64,000 nucleotides of DNA from Gymnothorax reevesii (lineage: Eukaryota > Chordata > Actinopteri > Anguilliformes > Muraenidae), in NCBI GenBank assembly GCA_029721435.1, contig CM056577.1, positions 27,731,719-27,795,718 on the forward strand, given 5' to 3'. Numbering within the stretch: position 1 is the first letter of the stretch; every line of letters begins with the position of its first letter. Below are positions 34,021 through 45,651 of this stretch, piece by piece. The translations under genes were made by a program, and so were the position numbers. The notes beneath the pieces were generated by a model. It saw nothing but the letters and a program-made list of their open reading frames with translations. It was not told where the DNA came from and made no database searches.

Positions 34021-35011
34021 ATAAAATGTCGTTCTTAGGAACTTGAACTTGAAGTATTTGGCTAGTGCCGCAGTAGTTTCAGCCTTTAGTTTCCAGTTCT
34101 GCAGCCTGTATCTCGGAATTTTAGAATGAACACCGACTGTGAGTCACTTTGCCTGGTAGGAATTCTGTTTACCCAGGGGTTCAACGTTAGAACCTTGCAA
34201 ATAGCTGGCTAATTCCTTCAACTTTTCTCGTGGCTGATTGAAGTCGCTTAGGGTATTAAAGTAGGGCGAACGATGTAGCAAGCTTGCTATCTAATGTTCA
34301 GTAGACGAGCGTTTCCATAAGCATCAGCCAGCCAACTTCTCGTTTTTCAGCAGGTAACACAACAAAATTCCAACATTATTTTGCAACCTTACGGACAGCA
34401 GCGAAAACTGCAAGAAAAACTAATTGGATCGAGGAGGTACAGATTATTTTACCAAAGACAATATGACAAAAATTAAACCTACCAAAAGCGGGTTTAATTC
34501 ATCAATAATTTCTATGTCGATTAGGCAGGTTTTGGATGAAATTATGGATGGAATCTATGCATCTACTTTAGTGGAATTGGCTAGGTTATGGGGTAACTCA
34601 TAAGATTGATCGGACGAAGTATCGAGGAAAACCTGACATTTTGAGTTTGGCCTGGAAGGTGATGGGCACAAACTGTAAAAAAGGGAGTGGTGTCAACCGG
34701 GAAGAATATCTTTTAAAATTGTTTGTAGTGTGATGGTTGTTGCGCTACTGAATAATACATTAATCATGGCCAATGTTATTTGCACTTATACCTGTGGCCA
34801 GTGCTGAATTTTTTTTTTGGCCACACTTATAAGTGCGCCGGTTGATGACGATTACAGAGCTACTCAGAAAGTACCGCTTAAAATAAGTTTCACCTGGAAA
34901 AAAAATTTTAGCTTAGAACTAACCTAAAATAAGTGTGGACAATGGAGCAGTGTGCATCTTGGCCACAGTTATAAGTACGTCTAAAGCATCGATCCATTTT
35001 TGCGCTTGGAC
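34021..35011. other. No gene recognised
   Basis: About 1 kb between the LINE end and the Gmr1-type LTR. No coding or repeat structure was identified. Its last four bases, GGAC (35008-35011), are the left target duplication of the next element. Confidence 0.5.
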
Positions 35012-35473
35012 TGTTATGGCCCCAATTTGCTATGAAATTTATCACAGCAAGGGATGACAGACAAAGTTTTAAAACTTAAAAAGCTTGAATTATACAAAGA
35101 CCAACACTAACTTACAATTTATACTACTGACCAAGATTGATAATATACAAGAAAAAAAAAAAATTTGACAGTCCCTTGAGATGGGGTTGCTTGGTGATGT
35201 TCCAGGTGAGGAAAATACTCCAACACCGGCAAAAATCCACAAAAAACTTCACAGGTCTTGAAAAGAGTGAAAGGTCTGGTCAAGTGTATCCTTCTCCTTG
35301 CAATTTCTCCTACTAATTTAATCTCTCAACCCTTCTCCTTATATACTCTTTTGCAGCCCCCTCCCACATTCAGACTTATTTTTTCTCCGGGACTTTCCCC
35401 TCTCAGACATGCCCAGGACATGATTAAACCTAGCTCCAGACTGGGCCATCTAGTGGCTTCTTTCCACATTACA
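35012..35473 (-). repeat. 3' LTR of Gmr1-type copy 2
   Basis: 462 bp, plus orientation TGTTATGGCCCCAATTTG to CCACATTACA. The adjacent complement strand GGAATGGTGG (35474-35483) is the likely polypurine tract. It is shorter than the other LTR mainly because that one has an extra repetition of CCCAGGACATA. Confidence 0.9.
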
Positions 35474-35596
35474 CCACCATTCCAAAAGGACTCATAAAGG
35501 CAAAATTTTTCTATTCAATACAAAACAGTTAAGTAGACACTTGTATGTGTGTATATATATACACAATATTCTAAGAAACATGATATTTATGCATAC

Positions 35597-36310
35597 TCAA
35601 ACACTGGATAAGCAATCAGCAATTACATTGTCAGTACCCTTTGCTTGCTTAATTTCCAAGTCAAACTCCTGTAAATTCAAACTCCAATTCAACAATCTCC
35701 GATTCTTGTTTTTCATCTTACTCAAAAACATTATCGGATTGAGGTCAGTGTACACAATCATTGGCTTTTGCCCTTTACTAACATAAACCTCAAAGTGTTG
35801 TAAAGACAGAACCAGAGCCAACAGCTCCTTCTCTATTGTGGAATAGTTCCTTTGGTGGCGATTGAAATTCCTGGAGAAGTATGCCACGGGATGCTCAATG
35901 TCAGAGTCACTTCTCTGTAGGAGCACAGATCCACAAGCTTGGTCGCTAGCATCGACCGCGATGGAGAGGGGTTTGTTGAAGTCAGGAGATTTGAGCACGG
36001 GGAAGTGACACAGCTGAGACTTCAGGCGATCGAAGGCTCTTTGGCATGCTTTATCCCAAGTGACCTTTACGCCTTTCTTCAGTCGGTTGGTGAGACTGAG
36101 AGCAATCTCAGCAAAGTTCTTGCTGAACTTGCGGTAGTACTCGATCATTCCAAGGAAGCAACGCAAAGCTTTTTTGTTGTCAGGAACTGGAAAGTCCATG
36201 ATGGCTTGGACTTAAGCATTTATGGGTTTCACCTTTCCCTGGCCTACAACGTTGCCAAGATACGTCACAGTAGCACAACCAAAGTCACTCTTGTTCAGGT
36301 TAACAGTTAG
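35597..36310 (-). pseudogene. pol: RT end and RNase H of Gmr1-type copy 2
   Basis: The 200-codon minus-strand ORF 35597-36199 begins in the RT connection (ALRCFLGMIEYYRKFSKNFAE). RNase H then follows with acidic motifs in SIAVDAS, YSTIEKELLALV, IVYTDL and GTDNVIADCLS. The third motif reads T-D-L where T-D-H is usual. It is the last domain before the 3' LTR, confirming that integrase is not C-terminal. Known role: degrading the RNA strand during cDNA synthesis. Confidence 0.85.
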
Positions 36311-36359
36311 CCTGGGCCAAGCGCTGGGACAACGTCTCTACATCTTTTAGATGTTCTGC

Positions 36360-36821
36360 TCAGGAGTCACTCCATGTGATCAGGTCGTCGATGTACGCAC
36401 CCATGTGTGGCAATCCGGCGATTGTAGACTGTATCATCCTTTGGAATGTGGCTGGGGCATTTTTCATGCCAAAGGGTAGGACTTCATACTGGTACAACCC
36501 AGATGGTGTGGCAAAAGCAGAGATGCACTTGGCCCTCTCAGTTGAAGGCACACACCAATAACCCTTCAATAAATCAATCTTGGTCAGAAACTTTGCTTGC
36601 CTTACTCTATTGATACAATCATCAATCCTAGGTATTAGAAACACATCAGTTCTAGTTACAGCATTGGCTTTGTGATAATCTGTATAGAATCTAGTACTTC
36701 CATCAGGTTTTGAAACTAGCACACAGGGTGAACTCCAATTTGAGTTAGAGGGTCTGATAATATCATGTTCTAACATGTACTCAACCTCTTTCTCAGCAAT
36801 CTTTCTCTTTTCAGGATTCAT
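36360..36821 (-). pseudogene. pol: Reverse transcriptase of Gmr1-type copy 2
   Basis: 153 codons with the canonical RT blocks: SNWSSPCVLVSKPDGSTRF, LTKIDLLKGYW with the first catalytic aspartate, LPFGMKNAPATFQRM, and GAYIDDLITWSDS with the Y-I-D-D catalytic box intact. Similar to Ty3/gypsy RTs. A stop/frame change separates it from the RNase H frame (36199) and from integrase (36822-37027 is a degenerate linker). Confidence 0.85.
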
Positions 36822-37027
36822 CCGGTGCGGATGCTGTTTTATTGGTTTGGCATCACCAACATCTACATCATGAGAGGCTATAGAAACTCTCTTTGGAACA
36901 TAAGGAAATAGATCTTTATATCAAATCATCTTGAAACTCCCCCTGATCTTCATAAGTCTCGATCATAGGAGAATCTGAAGTGACAGCTGCAACCCTAGCA
37001 TTCCTATCATGATAAGGCTTCAGCATA

Positions 37028-38085
37028 TTAATGTGAAACAACTGTTTTTGGCTTTCTCCTATTTGGAGTCTTCACAATGTGATTGAGATCATTGAATTTT
37101 GTTAGAATTTCATAAGGACCATGAAATCCAGCCTGTAATGGATTGGACTGCAAGGGAAACAACACAAGGACCTTGTCTCCTGGTTTAAAATCACGGCTGC
37201 TAGCCTTATGATCATACCAAGATTTCATTTTTCCCTGACTTGATTTCAAGTTCTCTTTGGCTAGGTCACAAGCTGCACGCAATCTTTCCTTGAACTTGCT
37301 AACATAGTCTAACAGACTGATATGCAACTCTTTCTCTTGCCATTGTTCACTCAACAATAGCAAAGGTCCTCTCACTTCATGGCCAAACACTAGCTCAAAC
37401 GGACTGAATCCAGTAGACTCCTGCACTGCTTCTCTGCTGCAAACAACAGCAAATGAACACCTTCATCCCAGTTATTCTCATGGTCATAACAATAAGTCCT
37501 CATCATTTTCTTGAGAGTGGAATGAAACCGCTCTAAGGCACCCTGACTCTCTGGATGATAGGCACTAGAAAGAATCTGCTTCGCACCTAGTTCATACACT
37601 ACCTGCTGAAACAATCCGGAAGTGAAATTGCTACCTTCATCTGATTGAATTTCCCTGGGAAGGCCACACAACGTGAAGAATTTTATCAAAGCCGTAGAGA
37701 TTGCAGTTACCTTGATGTTGCGTAGAGGTATGGCTTCAGGGAATCTGGTTGATGCACACATTATTGTCAACAAGTACTGATTTCCAGATCTCGTCTTGGG
37801 TAATGACCAACACAATCAACAATGACCTTAAAGAATGGCTCCCCAAATGCTGGGATAGGCTGCAAGAGCTACAGGTGGGTCTAACTGGTGTTTTCCAATT
37901 ACCTGACAAGTGTGACAGGTTTCGCAAAAGTTGGAAACATCTTTCCGAAGCCCAGGCCAGAAGAAGTGTTTCTTGATCTTACCAACAGTGTTGTTAACAC
38001 CAAGATGACCTCCTAAAGGTAAACTATGAGCCATTGTTAAGATCTCATTCCTGTAGACTTTGGGAACAACAATTTGCTTGACCAC
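37028..38085 (-). pseudogene. pol: Integrase of Gmr1-type copy 2, before RT
   Basis: Three overlapping frames. 37828-38085 is the HHCC zinc domain (MAHSLPLGGHLGVN, then FCETCHTCQVIGKHQ). 37390-37815 is the catalytic core, with IQSDEGSNF holding the second aspartate and YHPESQGALERFH the glutamate; the segment of the first aspartate is frameshifted. 37028-37426 is the C-terminal domain with GDKVLVLFPL and a GPYEIL (GPY-like) motif. It sits upstream of RT on the coding strand, as in copia-type elements. Confidence 0.9.
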
Positions 38086-38088
38086 TGC

Positions 38089-39267
38089 TCAATCTGCATT
38101 GGCAGGGATATCAGGAGGGTGCCACTTCCGCATCAACACTCCATCATTGAGATAATACCCAACTGGAACTGCATCTATTTCTTTTTCAGGAAGGGTTCTC
38201 CTCTTTAGTACACAAATTAGATCATTATTTTGCCTGTGAATCAACCGTTTTCTGGACAGAGAGAAGTCTCCAGACACATCAGAATCACCAGACCCATCTT
38301 GCTGGCTGAACAAAGAACAGATACACGTGTCTGATAAGTCCTCAAACGGAGAAACTATAGTAGGCCGAACAGAGTCATGAGGCGAACCACCTGAGTCATG
38401 ACTATTTAATGTGCTGGACGGCACCACATCATCTTTTTCTTGAGCCTTCTTGGCCATAGCACGGGTCACTGCACAGGAAGGATACAGAGATGGGTCTTCA
38501 TTGCCATCTTCAGTGCTCGGCTGTGAAGTAAGATGAACAGGGGGAACAACATTGCCCCCAGCCAGGCCATTGCCTAGCAACAGAGAAATACCCTTGAAAG
38601 ATAGACTTGACATAAGTCCCACCTTTACCTGTCCTGTCACTAAGTCAGATTTCAAGAATATAGAACGCAGGGGTACAGATACAGTCCTCCCTTCAATACC
38701 TGGTACAAGTATGAAATCCCCAGAAGCGGTCTTATCACGTAACTCCAAGGAGTCCATCAACAAAAGTGACTGAGAAGCTCCGGTATCTATTAGGATATAT
38801 ATGGGGACAGGAGTAGTATGCTCATTCAGAGCCACAAATCCCTCTGACACAAATGGAAGAAATTCCTCCCTCACAAAGTCAGCAGTATCAGGCTTTTTAG
38901 CCCCACAAGAAGCAGGCAATTTAGCAGATCGGTTATCCACTACAGGGGGTTCTAACCTTGTTTTCACAAAGGCATTTGGTTTGGTATCCCTTTCTTTTTC
39001 TTTCTTAGCTTTTAGGAACCAACAGTTAGTTGTTACATGACCAGATTTCTTGCAATAATTGCAAACTAGACCACTTTTGTCACTGTCAGCCTTCACACTT
39101 CGATCAGACCTGTGAGTGGATTTCTGAGCACCATCACCAGATTTTTCTTTGTCTTTGGGTGAGGAATCTTGGGTATCCACCATGACCTTTCTTTTGAAAT
39201 TGGAACCATCTATTGTTACTGCTAGACTGAAATTTGGACTTATGTGTGAGAACATATTTGTCTGCAA
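38089..39267 (-). pseudogene. gag-pol: Gag C-terminus and protease of Gmr1-type copy 2
   Basis: 392 codons. Near residue 70 a CCHC knuckle (CNYCKKSGHVTTNC). In the middle the aspartic protease active site IYILIDTGASQSLLLMDS (D-T-G motif), followed by KGISLLLGNGLAGGNV, the usual protease flap/ending region. The end overlaps the start of integrase (CISCVLKRRTLPEKEID-like linker). This is the region deleted from copy 1. Confidence 0.85.
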
Positions 39268-39954
39268 ATTTGGCGGCTGATTGCAAATTCAGTGCTTGCT
39301 TCTCATTAAGGTAGGTCTTCATATCATCTTAACACAGTTCTTGAATTCTTCAACTAACATTATCTCTTTTAGTGAGTTGAAATCATCCTTGACCTCCATA
39401 GAAGTACACCAGCGCTCAAAGCAAACCTGCTTCTCGTTATCAAATTCCACATGAGTCTGATTGTCAGATTTCTTCAGACCTCTGAATTTCTGTCGGTAAG
39501 CCTCTGGAACCAACTCATAAGCTCTCAAAATAACCTAATTGACAACCTCATAATCAGAGGTATCAACTGCTGACAACTTTTAGCTGCCTTTTCAAAGCAC
39601 TAGAAATAGTTATCAACGTCCTTCTCCAAGAATGGAGGCACCAGTTTTACCTCCTGGCTCGCACGAAATCCCTTTTCCTCCCTTTTTTTCTCTTCTCTTG
39701 CTAATTCTTCTTACTCAAACTGCCTTTCTTTCTCCCCTCTCAATCTCTAGCATTTTTAATTTAAGTTTCATTTCTACATTTGGATTTTCCACATTTTCAT
39801 CAATGTTATATTCAACAATCTCTCTAGCCAGTCTCGCTTTTCGCATGGCTGGTTTCACCTCTGTCAGCTCTAACTGTCTGCATATTTCTAGCAGTTCTGT
39901 CTTTTTAAAAGACTTCAAAACCTCTTCGGCTGGTGATGCCAAGAAATCATCCAT
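39134..39954 (-). pseudogene. gag: Gag N-terminal part of Gmr1-type copy 2
   Basis: Broken frames 39715-39954 (start MDDFLASPAEEVLKSFKK, nearly the same as copy 1), 39319-39528 (AYELVPEAYRQKFRGLKK) and 39134-39322. About 150 bases of gag present in copy 1 are missing near 39570-39660. Inactive. Confidence 0.8.
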
Positions 39955-40058
39955 TGCTGTTGATCTGTTAATATATATATATCGGAAATTTTTTTTTTTT
40001 TTTTGAATTTCACAATTTGAAACGTTAGATTTTCAATAAATGACTCACACAATGGTCT

Positions 40059-40076
40059 TTCCCGGACGAGCCTCCA
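40059..40076 (-). promoter_or_regulatory. PBS of Gmr1-type copy 2, tRNA-Pro type
   Basis: Minus strand TGGAGGCTCGTCCGGGAA: 16 of 18 positions match the tRNA-Pro site seen perfectly in copy 1. It is three bases from the LTR edge at 40080. Confidence 0.8.
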
Positions 40077-40079
40077 ATG

Positions 40080-40566
40080 TGTTATGGCCCCAATTTGTTA
40101 TGACATTTACGACAGCAAGGGATGACAGACAAAATTTTAAAACTCAGATTTAATTAAACAAAGACCGGCACTAACCTACAATTTATACTACTGACCAGGA
40201 TTGATAATATACAAAAAAAATAATAATTTACCGTCCCTTGAGATGGGGTTGCTTGGTGACATTCAGGGTGAGGAAAATACTCCAACACAGGCAAAAATCC
40301 ACAAAAAGCTTCACAAGTCTTGAAAAGAGTGACAGGTCTGGTCAAATGTATCCCACTTTTTGCAATTTCTCCTACTACCTCTCTCAACCTTTCTCCTTAT
40401 ATACTGTTTTGCAGCCCCCTCCCACATTTAGACTTTTTTTTAATCTGAGACTTTCCCCTCTCAGACATGCCCAGGACATACCCAGGACATACCCAGACCT
40501 AGCTCAAGACTGTGTTTAACAAAAAAAGGTCAATACTGCCATCTAGTGGCTTCTTTCCACATTACA
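40080..40566 (-). repeat. 5' LTR of Gmr1-type copy 2
   Basis: 487 bp, plus orientation TGTTATGGCCCCAATTTG to CCACATTACA. It contains a small tandem duplication of CCCAGGACATA. The right target duplication GGAC follows. Confidence 0.9.
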
Positions 40567-40570
40567 GGAC

Positions 40571-41240
40571 GCACTTAAATAAGTGGAATAGTCATTTCAT
40601 TAATTATTGCTGTGCTTGCTATCGAGTGATCTTCATGTTAACTAGCAAGCTAGCTGACTTCAGTTAAATGTTACCTCACATTAAATAGTGGTAAATTAAA
40701 CCTGTAATGTACAATAAAGGTCTATTCATTTACGTTGTGCAAAAAATTCACTCTGGAATTCTTTCACATGTACTATGTTCTCTGCTGCAGAAAATCTGAG
40801 GCATGCAAATTAGTTCAATAAAAAATATTTATTTAAACAAAAACTACACACAACATAGAGTTCTGTGCGGCCCAAAGACAACCCGCGGGCTACCTTTGCC
40901 GTGGGGAAACATTAAGGAAGTCCATCAGGTGGAAAGACTGGGGAAAAGCAAATGGTTTGAAGAAAAGATTGAAGAGGAAGAGAGAAAGGAAGGTGGATGG
41001 AAAACAAGTATGATGGCTACCACCCTAGTATAAAAATAAATAAATGAATAAAAAGCGCATCAAACATCACAAAAAGCAAAGAAACTATGACTTTATTTTG
41101 CGCCCATAGCTGATGTTGAATATCCAAATGAACTCTGTCATGCAAAAATTGGCCAGGATGTCTGTACTTTATCTGAGGATGATGCAAGATGTCTCCACCA
41201 AGGCAAAACAAAGTGGCCATCACACTGTTTGACATATTTG
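40571..41240. other. Interior of the hAT-like composite, no gene
   Basis: No gene recognised. AT-rich, with a purine-rich stretch near 40960-41000. It may be 3' non-coding sequence of the SGNH-type ORF, which runs on the minus strand toward it. Confidence 0.45.
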
Positions 41241-41633
41241 TCAATCTTTGGATGTGAAGACCTCCTCTGGCATCACTGGGTGATGACAGATGATGATCTT
41301 CATCCGAGGGAACTGCCGATGGAGAATTTCCAAGTCCTGCTTGATCCCTGCGACAAGCTTCACACTCATGATTTTTGTGGCCTCATTCCCGCCACAGTGG
41401 ACCAGCAGGACCTCCGTCACAGCTTTTCCACTTAGGCGCTGGAGGATAAATGGGAGGAGTTTTCCCCAATCCACACCACCCCAGCCGAACCACTGGACCT
41501 GGGCATCTAGACCAAGGTTGGTCTCAATGGTCTCCCTTGCTCGTTTTTCCCCACGGCGAATGTAGCTGTCCCAAATAATGTAAATTTTTGACCCTGTTGG
41601 TTGAAAAATGCTAATGTCACCTTTAAATGTCAC
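41241..41633 (-). pseudogene. SGNH-hydrolase-like ORF, probably transposon-derived
   Basis: 130 codons: IYIIWDSYIRRGEKRA aligns with the block I of SGNH/GDSL esterases, where G-D-S is usual and W-D-S is seen. VQWFGWGGVDWGKLLPF gives the block II glycine and VLLVHCGGNEATK resembles block III G-x-N-D. The C-terminal D-x-x-H block is not clear. Such SGNH domains are encoded by fish Ngaro-type tyrosine-recombinase retrotransposons, among others. No recombinase is seen nearby. It is likely an isolated remnant; esterase activity is doubtful because block I is altered. Confidence 0.55.
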
Positions 41634-41639
41634 TTCATT

Positions 41640-43136
41640 TCATATTTCATGTTTATCTTATATTTTTCCATATTTTATCAGGTGGTGTTGTGCTTTTCAT
41701 GCATATAGTAGAAGTGATTTAATTTTATAAACTTCAGTTTTTTATGACATTCTCCAGTGAAAAGTAATTTGCTTAAATAACCACAGGCGGCGGTTTCCAG
41801 ATATTCCCATGAGATTTATACGTACCACTGGCAACTGTGGAGGATGCAAGAATTGCTGAGTCCATTTCGTTGTCTAAGAATGAGGATACCAAAACTCAAA
41901 CAATTACGATCAACGCATTCAAATACATCGAGTCCACATAAAAAAAAAAGTGTAATGGTGTTGGATTGCTAAGTTAACTATCACAGAGAATGAATTGCCG
42001 GTCCCCCAAGCTAGGATGGTTGTCTTCAATTGCCATTATGTTATATTTTTAAGAAATACAACATTAGCAAACAGTAAGATATGTGACTTATTAACCACAG
42101 CAAGCTAACTTTGGTGAGATGGACAGTTTATTTTAATTCAAAATTCGATCTACCTTTCTAACGTGTTGAAAAATTAAAAGTACGACCCATTACTCAGCTG
42201 GATCCATATCCATATGCACATAGGAAATGACACTTTCCCGGCGCAACGTGATTTAGAAAATACAATGAAAGTCGGTGTTAATATGCTCGCCACTCGCAAC
42301 ATTGGGTAAGTGACAGTTGAGAACATTGACTAGAGCTAGCTATGTGGCTGAGAAGTGGCAAAAATCTGACACCTGCGTTAGTTAATGTAATTAGCCACAT
42401 AGCTAGATTGTTAAGCAATATTCAGTGACAAGATATCATAGATAGCCAGTTAGGTATTTCAACTGATTTCGAACCAGATGACTGGGGTGGGGTCTGTTTA
42501 GCCTTAGAGTCTATTTACCTTATTATCAACTGAATAGTAACACAGCCGGAAGTTGGGTTCTTTCACTTTATTAGGTATACTGTACCATCTCCGTGTGAGA
42601 GCTGGCTATTACGGGCACTTACGTTAATAGCGTAGCTGACAGCCCAGGTTAGAAGTTGAGGGGGCTGTTTGGGTGGGTGTGTGGGTGGGATACGATAGCG
42701 CGGCTCTACCCCCCCGATCACTACTGCGCCGACTCAGGCTCCAAAAGTGCAACATGGCAACAACCGTATCGAGGATATTTTGGCCCCATTTTTGTTGAAT
42801 GGGAGTGAATGGAGACGCATCGTTCATGTTTTATACAGTCCTTGGTACACTCCAACAATACCATAGCAACAGGTGGGCTGGAGACGACATAGAGAACCGC
42901 ATGATGGCAGTCAACGTTTTGAGTAGCAAATCCCCATGGTTGTCATTAATATTTGAACTCAGCTCAAGTCTAACAAACATCAAATTGAGAAGGAACAGTA
43001 AGCTATTAGTTAGCATTAGCTTTCGCTATTACATGCTAATCAGTGTATGTTACTTCTTTGTAATTTGCATTTTTGTGTTAACATTAACCATAATGTTTGG
43101 TAGCAGTTCAGTATGAAAAGAAAGGGCCAATCTCAA
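41640..43136. other. Interior of the hAT-like composite, no gene
   Basis: No convincing gene. A 105-codon plus-strand ORF at 42799-43116 has no recognised domain. GGTGGG-rich sequence at 42660-42720 resembles dispersed repeat sequence. Confidence 0.45.
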
Positions 43137-43670
43137 GGCCTATTCACACCAAGCGCGAATTTCTGTGCGGATTAAATGTAAGGTTGCACACCAAGGCGCA
43201 AGTTTCTTGCAGCAGAAAAAACATCTGCATGGACTTTAGCTTTGCGAAAATCCATCTGCGAAACTAGGCTTTTCACCAATTAAATGCTTTGTTTCTATTC
43301 ATATTACAGTATTCAAACTTCAAACTGCAAAATCACATAGACTAGATACAAACTCAGTACATGGCATAGTATGGTGACATACAAAGAAGAGCGGCTCATC
43401 AATGTTGTTCTCTTGCATCCTGTCCTCTTTGACAAGAGGCGGTGTGATTACTTGAACAACAAGCTGAAAGACCAGCTCCGGACATCAGCAATGAAAACGC
43501 TCAGTGGCTACGGAGATGACGGTCTGTCACGCAAAAGTAGACGTGAGGCTAAGGTCTGTGGTGTGAAATTGAAAGGCAAGATTGCGGAATTTCGCACCGA
43601 TGCATGGACTGGGGTGCATGGTTTCACACAGAATTTTCTGTTATGTGAATCTTTTCCACATTTTATTTAA
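43137..43670 (+). pseudogene. MADF-like ORF next to a Harbinger-like end
   Basis: The left border starts GGCCTATTCACACCAAGCGC, the type of end seen on PIF/Harbinger elements. Downstream, ORF 43371-43670 begins MVTYKEERLINVVLLHPVLFDKRR, a pattern like the first helix of MADF/Myb-SANT domains encoded as the second protein of Harbinger transposons. No right end and no DDE transposase were found, so this is a fragment. Alternative: an exon of a host MADF gene. Confidence 0.4.
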
Positions 43671-44345
43671 TGTGCACTCAATATTTTCCCTCTGTTTGTG
43701 ACTATTGTGAATAAAAATAGCAAAAACAGTAAATTAATGTATCCAAAATTAAAGGGACAGGGTAGAAATCAAAGTGCAGATCCACCTTACTTGACCACAG
43801 CAAAGTTTGTGAGAATGTAGGCATTGCCTTGATATTTATCCGGATCTCTGTCTCACTCTGTCTCCTAAAATTTTAAACATTTACATTATTTTCATTAAAT
43901 AAATAGGAATTACCATATCATAGGCCATATGTTTATTGAAAAAATTTGGGCACTCCTGAGTGAAGGATAATTTCAGTAGCCTAAATACTTGAATTCTTGC
44001 TCCTCACCTTGACCAGAGCTCACCTTGATATTTCAAGGTTTCAAGTCCTTTTCTTTATTTCTAATTAAAAGGTTGTAGTCAGATAGTTAGACAACATGGT
44101 TTCAGCTTAATGTTTTTGAACATTATTTTTCAATTCTGTTGGAGTTGCTCATGCTCAAATGTAAAATTGAAAATGAGTTGCACTGTCTACACTTTTTTGA
44201 ATTGAAGTGTTTGACAAAGGTATTACTGGTGAGATACACACACCTTATCATAAATGTGACTGTGCATGAATGTTGGACAAATACTTGGCCCCTCCATGAG
44301 AAATATGGCCCCTTGATGGCCCCTTACTTAGAAAAATCCTAGATC
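43671..44345. other. Right part of the hAT-like composite
   Basis: No gene. It ends with repeated GGCCCC words shared with the left end near 31220-31290. Confidence 0.45.
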
Positions 44346-44361
44346 AGCCAATGGTATCATG

Positions 44362-45651
44362 GCAAGCCTTACTCCCTAACCACCCAACCAAATCACTAAA
44401 TTCTTTTTCCCCTTGTTAGATATATGCCATAATTATGCAATCATATGAGGTTTTTTCTATATATAGTGTATTTTTTTTCTCATGCATGGTTTTTCTATAA
44501 AAAATCCTCAAATGGGTCAATTCCATGACACATACATTTTCATGAAGTTGATACCTTTGCCCCAATCAGAAAAAGCCAATTTGATTGCATGCAGAAATAG
44601 CCAACAAGTCTACAGTCAAACATTGAGGCAATTTGGTTGAAAAATGTAAAAAAAGTTATTTTTTACAAAATTGATGAAATTAATTACGAAGGGTTTTGAT
44701 TTTCTTTAAGTACACATCTTTGTGAACCTTAATGGGAAAAAGTACTGAAAATAAGGGAAACAAATTCCATTTTTAATAAGGGAAGTCCCCTTAAGGTCAT
44801 GTCTGACATTGTCAGTAGATAGTATGATGATTTTTTTTGCTTACAATATTTTAACTGCCTACAAACCAACCAAAATTGGAAGTCAGCTTTTATGTTGTTA
44901 ATATGCTATTTCTTGTCTGTTGAGCAACCATAAAGAGACCATCAAAATAAAGTGCTCCTGAATAGCTTGTACATACTAATATTCAGTTGACAATCGAGTC
45001 CTTTTTTCTTTTTAACTCGATGTCATTTACTTACTGAATTATAAAGCTTTTTGACTGGATCTAGGGTGCCAGTCAGAGTTTAGTCAGTCAAAGTTAAATA
45101 TATTAAGTGGTAGTAAACCAGCCAACCCAACAGGGGACCAGTGCTTTAAAAAAACAACATTTGCATGACCCTTAAAGTTTCAGCAACAAACTGGGTAAAT
45201 TCTGGAAATAACAAAACAGAATAACCCATGCTCAAGAGTTTACAGGCAAGACAGTGTATTATACAACAGGTGAATCATTCCCAATCCTACAATTCCACAG
45301 TGATCTCGATGACAAAGTACAACACAAAAACAAACAACTCCTTCTCCCCAGAATTCCCCAAAATGCAGTCCAATTCTGTCCTCGCAAGTCCCCCCCCCCC
45401 CCCCCCCAAATTCCAGGCATTGTTACTGCACACTTTGAGAGTTCCCCTTAATGATATAATTACTCAACTTTCACCCTTTTTATTACTTTAGCCTTCATAA
45501 CAAGAGTTGTCAGAAAGACAACAAAGCTCGCTGGGGCAAGGTTAAAGTTTTTCTGCACGCGGACAGATGCGGATGCCGACGGACGCGGACGCCGGGGGTA
45601 CGACAATAGCTATCCGGACATTCGTCCCGGCGAGCTAATAATATAAGTCCG
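44362..45651. other. Intergenic/intronic, no gene
   Basis: No gene recognised. Includes an 18-base C run at 45390-45407 and a CGGACGC-rich stretch at 45550-45600. The last five bases, GTCCG (45647-45651), are the left target duplication of the chromovirus. Confidence 0.55.

Larger units (their letters stand above)
35012..40566 (-). mobile_element. Full-length Gmr1-type Ty3/gypsy element, copy 2
   Basis: A 5555-bp minus-strand retrotransposon with LTRs at 35012-35473 and 40080-40566, flanked by the 4-bp repeat GGAC (35008-35011 and 40567-40570). Domain order from the 5' LTR is gag, zinc knuckle, aspartic protease, integrase, reverse transcriptase, RNase H. Integrase before RT is the opposite of ordinary Ty3/gypsy elements and marks the Gmr1-like group described from Atlantic cod and other deuterostomes. 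Frameshifts in gag and integrase make this copy inactive. Confidence 0.9.
31216..44353. mobile_element. hAT-like ends enclosing a 13-kb composite
   Basis: The left end reads CTGTGGCAGTTCTAGG and the complement of the right end CATTGGCTGATCTAGG; both lead into repeated GGGGCC words. Flanking 8-bp repeats GTATTATG (31208-31215) and GTATCATG (44354-44361) match at 7 of 8. This suggests one hAT insertion later filled with a LINE (32226-34020) and a Gmr1-type element (35012-40566). About 5.8 kb remain after removing these, and no hAT transposase was recognised. Alternative: two separate fragments with a chance flank match. Confidence 0.5.

Noticed and set aside
42799..43116. 105-codon plus-strand ORF
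   Set aside because: No domain seen, and it overlaps repeat-like sequence.
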